A DNA stretch of 9,372 nt from Deltaproteobacteria bacterium. GTDB taxonomy: Bacteria; Desulfobacterota; DSM-4660; Desulfatiglandales; Desulfatiglandaceae. Below are positions 1 through 6,734 of the stretch, piece by piece; within the stretch, counting starts at the first letter, position 1; every line of letters begins with the position of its first letter. The DNA lies in assembly GCA_011051075.1 (NCBI GenBank), contig DREN01000429.1:1-9372 (forward strand). The letters are read 5' to 3'. The notes beneath the pieces were generated by a model that saw only the letters and a list, made by a program, of their open reading frames with translations, was not told the origin of the DNA and searched no databases. The position numbers and the translations under genes are program-made.

Positions 1-3
1 CTG

Positions 4-38
4 GATGCTGGGTGCACGATGCAGGATGCACGATGCAA
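4..38. repeat. Heptamer tandem repeat (about 5 units of GATGCAN)
   Basis: Five imperfect 7-base units follow one another: GATGCTG, GGTGCAC, GATGCAG, GATGCAC and GATGCAA. As a larger unit, the 11-mer TGCACGATGCA occurs at 13-23 and again at 27-37, a 14-base period. The tract probably continues to the left of the window. No coding role is visible. It sits about 90 bases upstream of metF, next to a hairpin and a second heptamer tract. Confidence 0.75.
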
Positions 39-51
39 GTTGGAGCGGAAA

Positions 52-67
52 TCCCGCTTTAGCGGGA
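52..67. repeat. Small inverted repeat / hairpin (REP-like)
   Basis: TCCCGC (52-57) and GCGGGA (62-67) are perfect complements around a TTTA loop. No T-run follows directly; the nearest is at 81-85, so this is a poor intrinsic terminator. The shape resembles short 'tcccgctttagcggga'-type palindromes that are dispersed between genes in many bacterial genomes. That family assignment is from memory and is not proven here. Confidence 0.6.
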
Positions 68-85
68 ATGGTCGAACCTGTTTTT

Positions 86-106
86 CCTTGCGCCTTGTGC
101 CTTACC
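86..106. repeat. Second heptamer tandem tract (3 units of CCTTGNG type)
   Basis: Three 7-base units follow in a row: CCTTGCG, CCTTGTG and CCTTACC. The tract ends five bases before the metF ribosome binding site (GAGAGG at 111-116, 8 bases from the ATG). The sequence is unrelated to the first tract but has the same 7-base period. Confidence 0.5.
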
Positions 107-124
107 TAAAGAGAGGTCAATACA

Positions 125-1012
125 ATGATTTCTGCCTTCAAGAATGCCCTTGACTCGGGCAAATTTGTTGTCACCTCTGAGGTGGCCCCCCCCAAGGGGA
201 CCAATCTTGACAAGATGGCCCACCACATTGAACTCCTGAAAGACAGGGTGGATGCCATGAACATAACCGATCACCAGAGTTCTGTCATGCGATTCCCGTC
301 CCTGGGAGGGGCCCTTCTGGTCAAGGAGATGGGAGGGGAACCCATACTCCAGATGACGTGCAGGGACCGGAACAGGATGGCCCTTGAGGCCGATCTCCTG
401 TTCGCATCCCAGAGGGGGATCAACAACGTGCTCTGCCTTACGGGCGATGCGGTCATGTTTGGAGATCATAAGGAGGCCAAAGGGGTCTTTGACCTGGACT
501 CCAGTCAACTAGTGGCCGCTGTAAGGAGGATGGAAAGGGGGGAGGATTTAGGTGGGAACAAGCTGGAAGGAGGCGTTTCCTTCTGCGTTGGTGCCATTGT
601 CACGCCCGAGGCCGATCCCCTTGAGCCCCAGCTCATCAAGTTTGAAAAAAAGATGGAGGCAGGCGCGGAGTTCATCCAGACCCAGGCCGTATATGACCTG
701 GACAATTTCAAGGAATTCATGGATTACGCCAGGCAGTTTCCGGTCAAGATCCTGGCCGGTATAATCCTCCTTACCTCGGCTCCCATGGCCCGGTTCATGA
801 ATAAGAACGTGGCAGGGGTAAACGTGCCTCAGGGGCTAATCGACGAGATGGCCTCGGCCCCCAAGGGCCGGGCACTGGCTAAGGGGATCGAGATCGCGGG
901 CCGCATGATAAGGAGGATCAGGGAAGAGAAGATGTGTCATGGCGTACACATAATGGCCATCGGCAGGGAGGAGGTGGTTCCAGAGATCATGGCCGCAGCG
1001 GGACTGGATTAA
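125..1012 (+). CDS. metF: Methylenetetrahydrofolate reductase (MetF family)
   Basis: This 295-residue protein is the flavin-dependent enzyme that interconverts 5,10-methylene- and 5-methyl-tetrahydrofolate in the cytoplasm. It feeds methionine synthesis and, in acetogenic or sulfate-reducing anaerobes, the methyl branch of the Wood-Ljungdahl pathway. Its length matches the bacterial single-domain TIM-barrel form. Visible family signatures are the N-terminal acidic residue in TSEVAPPKG (Glu19, at the place of the catalytic Glu of E. coli MetF), QMTCRDRNR (about 76-84), the flavin-loop LTGD (105-108), and GAEFIQTQAVYD (180-191) with the substrate-contacting Gln. The C-terminal GVHIMAIG (273-280) is also typical. 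The start is supported by GAGAGG 8 bases upstream. A run of eight Cs lies in codons for Ala-Pro-Pro near residue 21, but the frame is intact. No MetV or other folate gene is adjacent. The next gene is convergent, and no terminator is seen in the 25-base gap. Confidence 0.93.
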   Translation: MISAFKNALDSGKFVVTSEVAPPKGTNLDKMAHHIELLKDRVDAMNITDHQSSVMRFPSLGGALLVKEMGGEPILQMTCRDRNRMALEADLLFASQRGINNVLCLTGDAVMFGDHKEAKGVFDLDSSQLVAAVRRMERGEDLGGNKLEGGVSFCVGAIVTPEADPLEPQLIKFEKKMEAGAEFIQTQAVYDLDNFKEFMDYARQFPVKILAGIILLTSAPMARFMNKNVAGVNVPQGLIDEMASAPKGRALAKGIEIAGRMIRRIREEKMCHGVHIMAIGREEVVPEIMAAAGLD

Positions 1013-1037
1013 ACATCTTGTTCCGACAGGGTCATCA

Positions 1038-1427
1038 TTACTTCTTTCTGGTCTCAACTATGACCGTGTCTTCAAAAACCCTTGCTCCCGCCTGCCTGGC
1101 AGCACCCCGGTAGTAATCCACAAGGTCCCTGGGATTGATGCTTTTCATGGCTGAGAGTTCTTTCTGTATCTCTTTCCTCTTTGCTCCGCGGGTCCTCTTG
1201 TCTCCCCTGTAACTCCTTGTCTCCACCCTCCTGGTCAACACGGGGATGGGGATCTTCACCCCGGTTGCAAAGACCTTCACGGCGTCCATACCAAAGGGGG
1301 GCTCCACCTCCAGCTCGAAATCGTCCCTGTCATCAGGTATGGTGTAGAGCCTGCCCGGCATCAGTTTTCCCTGAACACGGTCCCTGTCAGAGGGGTAAAG
1401 CAGGGTGACCCCTCCAGCTTGGATGCG
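1038..1427 (-). pseudogene. DUF4384-type protein, N-terminally truncated remnant
   Basis: About 129 codons stay open, reading leftward from an in-frame TGA at 1428-1430 to a TAA at 1038-1040. The first ATG is at 1361, which would give 107 residues. However, clear family sequence lies before it: GGVTLLYPSD and VQGKLMPGRLYTIP are coded from about 1412 to 1335, with no ATG, GTG or TTG start available. This is followed by PPFGMDAVKVFAT, a pattern I associate with the C-terminal part of DUF4384 domains. A basic stretch and the tail EDTVIVETRKK complete it. Full-length relatives carry a longer N-terminal part, often with a signal peptide or a protease or repeat domain, that is absent here. I call it a decayed or truncated gene. 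It could still be translated as a short protein from ATG 1361, with AGGGA about 7 bases upstream. It lies downstream of the acyltransferase, separated by about 97 bases that show further stops in this frame. Confidence 0.6.
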
Positions 1428-1524
1428 TCAGCTCAATTTTGCATGCGTTATCCATAGATATCAAGGGCGTTCAACGGTCCAAAATCCGCGATCGGTTCCT
1501 GGTGAGTTGGCGGTTCAGGGGTCT

Positions 1525-2307
1525 TCAGGGCGAAAATCCTTCCAGGGGGTGCGGCACGGTCTCCTCCCGGTACAACGAACGCACCTGGTCCGCCAGACGG
1601 CCGATGGAAAAGTCCTCATTTCCGTAGTCGGGTTTAAGGTCTCCGATCAATCTGATCTCAACGGTTTTCCGGCCCCTGGTGTTGAAAAGGAACCTTCCCG
1701 GAGGCAGAAGGTCATTGGTTCCCCCTATGAACAGCACCTTGAGGGGGGCGCCGAACCGTCTGGCTATCCTGAAGGCCCCATGATTGAACTGGCCGATTCT
1801 GCCGTCCCGGCTCCTGGTCCCCTCGGGAAAAATGAAGAGGTTCCCGCCCGAGGAGAGGAAACTCTCCATGTCGGCGATCCCTTCCAGTACGCCCGATGGT
1901 TCCGCTCCCCCGTTTGATGAAGGGAGGTAACCCGAGGCCCTTAGAATCCAGCCAAACACGGGAACCCTGAAGAAAACGCCCTTGACAACGGTTTTGTGCC
2001 TGGGAAAGAGGGAGATAAGGAGGATGGGGTCCAGGTAGGAGAGATGGTTACATACGATAACCGAGGAGTGGATGGAGCGTACCCGATCCTCAACACTGAT
2101 TCTAAGTCCGGGGATCAGTGCCCTGACAACGAAGAAAAAGCTCCTGTAATAGAGGCTGTTAAGCCTCTGGAATGCGGCCCGGCGATTGGAGGAAAAGATA
2201 AGGGCACCCACATAGAGCGGGGAAAAAAACAGGAGAAACCCTGGGATATAGTAGGTCCAGATGAGAAGGGTAAAGACCAGGTCAGAAAGGGGTTTCAGAA
2301 AACGCAT
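1525..2307 (-). CDS. 1-acylglycerol-3-phosphate acyltransferase-like (PlsC family)
   Basis: This 260-residue membrane-associated protein is of the LPLAT/PlsC type, which transfers an acyl chain from acyl-ACP or acyl-CoA to a lysophospholipid or similar acceptor. A hydrophobic segment at about residues 10-38 should anchor it in the inner membrane. The catalytic HX4D motif is intact as NHLSYLDP (His88, Asp93). The acceptor-phosphate motif FPEGTRS follows at 160-166, with the usual spacing. GGTNDLLPPGRF (195-206) resembles the later conserved block. Length is normal for the family. It is the sixth gene of the minus-strand block and starts 21 bases after the ketosynthase stop, so it is very likely cotranscribed. 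Which acceptor it uses cannot be read from the sequence. A second acyltransferase from a different family lies in the same block, which suggests a specialised lipid rather than duplicate housekeeping PlsC. Confidence 0.88.
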   Translation of the reverse strand: MRFLKPLSDLVFTLLIWTYYIPGFLLFFSPLYVGALIFSSNRRAAFQRLNSLYYRSFFFVVRALIPGLRISVEDRVRSIHSSVIVCNHLSYLDPILLISLFPRHKTVVKGVFFRVPVFGWILRASGYLPSSNGGAEPSGVLEGIADMESFLSSGGNLFIFPEGTRSRDGRIGQFNHGAFRIARRFGAPLKVLFIGGTNDLLPPGRFLFNTRGRKTVEIRLIGDLKPDYGNEDFSIGRLADQVRSLYREETVPHPLEGFSP

Positions 2308-2328
2308 CCGCTTCAGGCATCCCAGGGT

Positions 2329-3564
2329 CTAATGGAAGTCCCTGATCAACAGGCAGGTGTTGACCCCGCCAAAGGCGAAGTTCTGGATAGCGGCTGTCCT
2401 GATCCGGGATTCCCGGAGGGTCCCAGTGTGCCGGATCATGGCGCATCTCTCGTCAACCTCATCCAGGTTAAGGGTGGGGGCCACAAAGCCCTGCTCCATC
2501 ATGTAGAGTGTCAGGATCGTCTCTATGACCCCGCAGGACCCCATGGTGTGACCCATATAGCCCTTCAGCCCGGTCACAAGGGGCGAGTCACCTAAGGCCC
2601 TGAAGATTGCCATGGCCTCGGCCACGTCTCCCATCTTTGTGGCGGTGGCGTGGGCGCTCACAAAATCGACCTGATCGGCGCCTATTCCCGCGTTCTCAAG
2701 CCCCAGCCTGATGGTCTCTGTTATGCCGTTCATGTTTGGCAGGATAAGATCTCCCCCGTTGTTGTTGCACGCAAACCCTATGACCTCACCCAATATGGGG
2801 GCCCCCCTTTTTCTGGCGAGATCGTAGTTCTCAAGCAGCAGGGCACCTGCCCCCTCGCCCACCACCAGGCCGTCCCTCTTTGTGTCAAAGGGGCGGGGGG
2901 TGAGATGGGGTGTATGGTTGAATTCAGTGGAGCAGGCCAGCAGGTTGTCAAAGACCGCGACCGTGGTGGTGTCGTACTCATCGGCCCCGCCGCAGACCAT
3001 GGCGTCCTGGAGCCCGTACTTTACGGCCTCGTACCCGAACCCTATGGACTGGCTGCTGGTGGTGCAGGCGGTGGAGGATGAGATGACCCGTCCTGTTATG
3101 CCGAACATCTTTGTTATGTTGACGGCAGTGGTGTGAACCATCGATTTCAGGTAGTCCACCGCGCCCACAGAGGAGAATCCCTCTCGGGAATTACTGAAAA
3201 AGGTTCGGTATATATCCCTCTGAACAGTGGGGCTCCCATGGGTTGAGCCAAAGGCCACTCCGAGCCTTCCCGAGGAGATGAATGCGTTGTCAAGGCCCGC
3301 GGCCTCAAGGACCTCCTTCACCACCTGGCAGGCGTAGTATGCCACAGGACCCATGGTCTTGCGGAACTTGCGCTCAAAGTCGAATTCCATGGGGACGGTG
3401 ACCGTGCCAAAGACCTTGGACTCCACATACCCGGAGAGGAGCCTGTCGTCACGCAGTTCCTTTACGCCCGACACCCCGTTAACAAGGCTGTCGATGATTT
3501 CCTGCCGCTGGTGGCCGATGGGAGTTATGGCCGATGCCGCCGTGATTACCACCCTGTTTTCCAT
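2329..3564 (-). CDS. Beta-ketoacyl-ACP synthase (KAS I/II, FabF-like)
   Basis: This 411-residue condensing enzyme extends an acyl chain with malonyl-ACP in the cytoplasm. The full thiolase-fold catalytic set is present: the nucleophile in SSSTACTTSS (Cys167), the first His in SAHATATKMGD (His305), Lys334 and the second His in LKGYMGHTMG (His339). The C-terminal NFAFGGVN (395-402) replaces the common NSFGFGG. Length matches FabF. Compared with housekeeping FabF, the His305 loop reads HATAT rather than HGTST. The region after the active-site Cys is also unusual, with TTSSQSIGFGYEA in place of the usual Ala-rich helix. Such divergence is typical of specialised KAS enzymes in aryl-polyene or other secondary fatty-acid clusters, so a non-housekeeping substrate is likely. 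It lies 36 bases downstream of an ACP gene, its probable partner. No ketoreductase or dehydratase is in the window. Confidence 0.92.
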   Translation of the reverse strand: MENRVVITAASAITPIGHQRQEIIDSLVNGVSGVKELRDDRLLSGYVESKVFGTVTVPMEFDFERKFRKTMGPVAYYACQVVKEVLEAAGLDNAFISSGRLGVAFGSTHGSPTVQRDIYRTFFSNSREGFSSVGAVDYLKSMVHTTAVNITKMFGITGRVISSSTACTTSSQSIGFGYEAVKYGLQDAMVCGGADEYDTTTVAVFDNLLACSTEFNHTPHLTPRPFDTKRDGLVVGEGAGALLLENYDLARKRGAPILGEVIGFACNNNGGDLILPNMNGITETIRLGLENAGIGADQVDFVSAHATATKMGDVAEAMAIFRALGDSPLVTGLKGYMGHTMGSCGVIETILTLYMMEQGFVAPTLNLDEVDERCAMIRHTGTLRESRIRTAAIQNFAFGGVNTCLLIRDFH

Positions 3565-3600
3565 GATCCTACCGTTTGCCCCGATTGAAGTGCCATCTCC

Positions 3601-3858
3601 CTATAAAGGTCTTTTTTCGGCGAGTTCTTCAATATAGTCGCAGATCTGGTTGATCGTCCTTATCTCCATGGACGCCTTCTTTTCCTCACGGGTAAGGGAT
3701 GAACCTATGAGGGTCTCGATCTCGCCAAGGAGATCCAGGGCATCGATACTGTCAAAATCGTACTTCTCGGTCAGGTTTTCATCAAGTCCCGGGTTGGTTA
3801 TTTCGAACTCCTCTTTAAAAATCCGCAGGATCTCGGACTGTATCTCTTCTCGTGTCAT
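3601..3858 (-). CDS. Acyl carrier protein
   Basis: This 85-residue acidic helical protein carries growing acyl chains on a 4'-phosphopantetheine arm. The attachment site is FDSIDALDLL, with Ser37 inside the diagnostic D-S-I-D. The following helix LDLLGEIETLIG corresponds to the partner-recognition helix II. Relative to AcpP the DSL motif is DSI, and the loop before it (NPGLDENLTEKYDF) is shorter. This fits a dedicated ACP rather than the housekeeping one. AAGG lies about 5 bases before the ATG. It precedes the ketosynthase by 36 bases and follows the HtrB-like acyltransferase by 126 bases. That gap contains a possible internal promoter and a hairpin, so ACP onward may form a sub-operon. It needs a phosphopantetheinyl transferase, and none is in the window. 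Confidence 0.93.
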   Translation of the reverse strand: MTREEIQSEILRIFKEEFEITNPGLDENLTEKYDFDSIDALDLLGEIETLIGSSLTREEKKASMEIRTINQICDYIEELAEKRPL

Positions 3859-3875
3859 AGGCCCTTCTCGTGTAA

Positions 3876-3904
3876 TCCCCCATTATTTTCTTGTAAGAGG
3901 GGGA
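3876..3904 (-). other. Hairpin in the leader of the ACP gene
   Basis: TCCCCC (3876-3881) and GGGGGA (3899-3904) are perfect complements around a 17-base AT-rich loop. They lie 18 bases upstream of the ACP start on the minus strand. No T-run follows in the direction of transcription, so it does not look like a terminator. It could be an mRNA-stabilising or processing structure, or chance. Low certainty. Confidence 0.3.
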
Positions 3905-3932
3905 GGGTAAAATCTGAAGCCTCAAATGTTTA

Positions 3933-3961
3933 ATCGTAGCACAGGCAGTCCTGGAAGCCAA
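3933..3961 (-). promoter_or_regulatory. Candidate internal sigma70-like promoter before the ACP gene
   Basis: On the minus strand TTGGCT (3956-3961) and TACGAT (3933-3938) are separated by 17 bases. A TG-C just before the -10 gives an extended -10 element. Each hexamer matches 4 of 6 consensus bases. It would start transcription near 3926, about 70 bases before the ACP start. The 126-base gap between the acyltransferase and ACP genes is the largest in the block, which makes an internal promoter reasonable. Based on matching by eye only. Confidence 0.35.
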
Positions 3962-3984
3962 TAACAAGTTTGTGTTGAGTGGGC

Positions 3985-4890
3985 TTACTCCCCTGCCCCG
4001 GGCTCGCCTATCTTTTTTCCCAGAAAGGGCTCAAAATGATACCACTGATAGGGGTGTTCACGAACTGCCTGTTCCAGGATCGCCGCGTACTCCCTGACCG
4101 ATCTTTTTATCGCTTCCGCCCTCAGTGTCCGTGAAGGGGCACTGACGTGGATGGGGCCCTTTATTGAAAAATCGTAGGTCCTCTTCCGGGTACGGTAGGA
4201 GAAGAATATGAAAAGGGGGGCACCTGACATGAGTGCCAGGAGGTGGGGGGTTTGCGGGAGCAAGACCTCATGGCCCAGAAAGCGTACGGGAAGGCTCCGT
4301 TGATTTTCGTTCCATACGAGGTCTCCGGTCATGGAGACAAAGTCTCCCCCCCTGAGGAACCTGACCCCCTCAACAATATCAAACGGGGAGGCGCCGGTCC
4401 TGTTCAGGGCGATGACCCTGATGCCCGCCTCAATTGCCCCTTTCTTCTGCATGGCCTCTATCTCCTCCCTCTCTTTGGTCCCCATATAGAGGAGGAGTCT
4501 TATCTGCGGGAGCTCCTTCTTGAGAAGGAGGGCCGCTATCTCCCAGCTTCCAACGTGTGACATTAGGATGATTCCGCCTGTCCTCTTTTCCACAGCCTCC
4601 CTCAGACGGTTCAGACCGAAGGAGTTGAACGAGATTGTCCCCGGGTCCGAGACCAGTATCCTGTCCAGAAAGAGGTCTGCAAAGCTGTGATACTGCCTCC
4701 AGGTACACCAGAGGTGATAATGGGGTCTCCTCTGCGGGAAGAGCGCCCTGAAGAACCTCACGCCCACCCTCACCCTCCCCGGGAAAAGGAGAAAATAGCC
4801 GGTGGAAATGAACCAGGCTGAAAGGGTGAAAATCCAGGTGCCCAGGTTTTTGGACGCTGAAATGAGGAGACTGTAAAAGAGGCCTTTCAT
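3985..4890 (-). CDS. HtrB/LpxL-family lipid acyltransferase
   Basis: This 301-residue inner-membrane acyltransferase belongs to the lysophospholipid/lauroyl acyltransferase superfamily, whose members add secondary acyl chains to lipid A or make related acylations using acyl-ACP. A hydrophobic stretch at about residues 17-37 is the likely membrane anchor. The catalytic HX4E is intact in MSHVGSWEIA (His112, Glu117). TGDLVW (188-193) and the closing YQWYHFEPF (281-289) match the conserved blocks of the family. The length is that of LpxL/HtrB. GGTGAG lies about 5 bases before the ATG. In aryl-polyene and similar lipid clusters a protein of this type loads the finished acyl chain onto a lipid acceptor; that role here is inference. 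No lpx genes are adjacent, so a housekeeping lipid A role is not supported by context. It lies 102 bases after the DAK2-DegV gene. Confidence 0.85.
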   Translation of the reverse strand: MKGLFYSLLISASKNLGTWIFTLSAWFISTGYFLLFPGRVRVGVRFFRALFPQRRPHYHLWCTWRQYHSFADLFLDRILVSDPGTISFNSFGLNRLREAVEKRTGGIILMSHVGSWEIAALLLKKELPQIRLLLYMGTKEREEIEAMQKKGAIEAGIRVIALNRTGASPFDIVEGVRFLRGGDFVSMTGDLVWNENQRSLPVRFLGHEVLLPQTPHLLALMSGAPLFIFFSYRTRKRTYDFSIKGPIHVSAPSRTLRAEAIKRSVREYAAILEQAVREHPYQWYHFEPFLGKKIGEPGAGE

Positions 4891-4992
4891 AGGGGCTCAC
4901 CGTTTAAGGCGCTGTTCTCTTTCGCTTAACCTGACGAAAAGGGGCGCTGTTTTGACCCTGGACCGTCTATCTGACCAACACCGGGGCATGTT

Positions 4993-6732
4993 TCAAGGAT
5001 CGGCAAGGGTGGTGTTATCCGGTATGAACGCGATGGCCCAGGTTCCCGGCCCCATATGGACCCCGGAAGTCAGGGATAGGGGCTGGAGTTTTATTTCGGC
5101 GGATGGATAAAGCCCCTGGATCTTTTGCAGGACCTCTGTGTTGACCCATGATCTGTTATCGGTGTACTGGAGGAGGATAAAGGCCCTGGAATCAGGGGAA
5201 AAGGCCTTTTCAAGCCTTTCAAGGGCAAACTGAAGCTGGTCGCTGCGGCTTCTCAAAACCGCGACTTTTTTGGCTCCTTCGCTGAGGGGAGTTATGACCG
5301 GTTTCATGTGGAGCAGATCGCCGAAAAAGGCGCTTGACCTGGAGAGTCTTCCACCAGCGGCAAGGTAGTGGAGCTTGTCAAGAAAAACGTACTCCTCGCA
5401 GAGTTCCACGGCCCCCCTTGCGAAAGCGATTACCGTTTCAGCACCGTCCCTGGCGGCCGCATATCTTGCGGTTGCCATGACGATCATGCCTAAACGCCCC
5501 GAGGCCGCGCCCGTATCGATTACCGTAAATCTGTTATCAGGGTCGTTTTCCCTCTTCCATTTCATTGCAACCTCGTAGTTGCCCGTGTAGTAAGAGCCCA
5601 CACAGAGGTAGAGGACCCTTTCATGTTGATTGAGCACGCTCTCATAGTACTGGCGCCTCTCAAATACAGAGGCCTGGGAGGAGGAGACCTTTACTCCCCC
5701 TCTCATATATTTGTAAAGCTCTGAGGGAACGAAGAGGGTTTCAGGGAGGCACCTGTCCCCTGCCGTTATGTAGCTGTCCAGCAGCGTAACCCCCATGGCG
5801 CGCGAATCTTCACGGGTTATGGATCCGGCCGCATCGGTCATTATGTGAACGGGGGATGAACCCGGGGGCCGCCTGAATCTGCCTATCTGCCTATTAAGAT
5901 CATCCTCCGACCAGTGTACCAACCGGCACAGGGATTCGATCTTCTGTTTTGTCTCATCCCTGTCAGATGTATGGAGATGAACCTTGAAGAAGTCATCGTG
6001 GGGGATTACCACTACACTGTCGCCATGCTCTGAAAGGCTCTGGAGGTGATTGTCGGACATCTCATCAAAACGGACGATCATATCGATGCAGTAGCCCTCT
6101 TCCCGGTTCTCACGAAAGGAGGGGGAAACCCGGAGCAGTCCCCTGAATATCTCCGTAACAGGTTTGAACCGTTCATGTTCTGCCATGCCCCCAAGGGTCT
6201 TGAGGAATCCCTCCAGAAAGATAAACATGCCCAGGGCGCCTGAATCCACCACCCCCGCCTGTTTCAACCTGGGCAGAAGTCCGTTGGTGGCCCTGACAGC
6301 ACCTTCCAGATTGTGGAGCGTTTCCAGGGTATCTCTTTTTAAGTCCCAGGCTGTGTGCTTCTCCATGGTCTGAACCAGGGTGTCAACGACATCCAACATG
6401 GTGCCTGCCACCGGATCCGTGACCGCCTGCCAGGCCCGGTCCCTTCCCAGGCGTGAGGCAGCGGGGATCTCCTGAACTGAACGGGCGGTGAGAAGACCGG
6501 AGAGAAAGAGGGTCGCTATGTTCCCTGAGTTCCCCCGGGCCGAGAAAAGGAGCCTGCGGATCATCTTTTCCCTGTCCATGTCAAACTCCCTCAGGGGTGC
6601 GAGGCTCGTCATGAGGTTTCGTCCCGTATCTCCGTCCGCAACGGGAAAAACGTTTATGTCGTCCAGGAGGTCAGACCATGCGGCCACCCTTTCCACACCT
6701 GTAATGAGAGCGTCCTTGATTTTACTCTCCAT
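4993..6732 (-). CDS. DAK2-DegV fusion: single-chain fatty acid kinase (FakA-FakB type)
   Basis: This 579-residue cytoplasmic protein joins two parts that are usually separate. Residues 1 to about 190 are a DAK2/DhaL nucleotide-binding domain. It has the Mg-ATP motif NVFPVADGDTGRNL (27-40), ARGNSGN (65-71) and DSGALGMFIFLEG (163-175). Residues about 212-290 match the middle domain of FakA, with GYC (Cys215), GDSVVV (237-242) and KVHLHT (His252, His254), residues placed like the metal ligands described in FakA. Residues about 294-575 are a DegV/FakB fatty-acid-binding domain. It has HIMTDAAGSIT, the ligand loop VKVSSSQAS (347-355) and the block from HYLAAGGRLSR to LLHMKPVITPL (455-483). In Firmicutes FakA phosphorylates a fatty acid held by FakB, giving acyl-phosphate. 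The FakA C-terminal domain is missing here and DegV takes its place. The gene starts 2 bases after the thioesterase stop, so the two are translationally coupled. Confidence 0.88.
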   Translation of the reverse strand: MESKIKDALITGVERVAAWSDLLDDINVFPVADGDTGRNLMTSLAPLREFDMDREKMIRRLLFSARGNSGNIATLFLSGLLTARSVQEIPAASRLGRDRAWQAVTDPVAGTMLDVVDTLVQTMEKHTAWDLKRDTLETLHNLEGAVRATNGLLPRLKQAGVVDSGALGMFIFLEGFLKTLGGMAEHERFKPVTEIFRGLLRVSPSFRENREEGYCIDMIVRFDEMSDNHLQSLSEHGDSVVVIPHDDFFKVHLHTSDRDETKQKIESLCRLVHWSEDDLNRQIGRFRRPPGSSPVHIMTDAAGSITREDSRAMGVTLLDSYITAGDRCLPETLFVPSELYKYMRGGVKVSSSQASVFERRQYYESVLNQHERVLYLCVGSYYTGNYEVAMKWKRENDPDNRFTVIDTGAASGRLGMIVMATARYAAARDGAETVIAFARGAVELCEEYVFLDKLHYLAAGGRLSRSSAFFGDLLHMKPVITPLSEGAKKVAVLRSRSDQLQFALERLEKAFSPDSRAFILLQYTDNRSWVNTEVLQKIQGLYPSAEIKLQPLSLTSGVHMGPGTWAIAFIPDNTTLADP

Positions 6733-6734
6733 TG

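Noticed and set aside
1..110. A CRISPR array from the repeated units near the left end
   Set aside because: The units are 7 bases long and directly adjacent, with no spacers of 30-40 bases and no cas genes.
184..200. A possible frameshift at the eight-C run in metF
   Set aside because: The conserved E-V-A-P-P-K-G sequence reads straight through and the rest of the protein is full length.
1405..2595. Long plus-strand open frames opposite the PlsC-like and KAS genes (1405-1917, 1996-2595)
   Set aside because: They lie antisense to genes with full catalytic motifs and show no recognisable protein signatures.
4430..4900. A 156-codon minus-strand frame overlapping the HtrB-like gene in another phase
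   Set aside because: It overlaps a protein with clear HX4E and family blocks. The alternative translation is low-complexity and unrecognisable.
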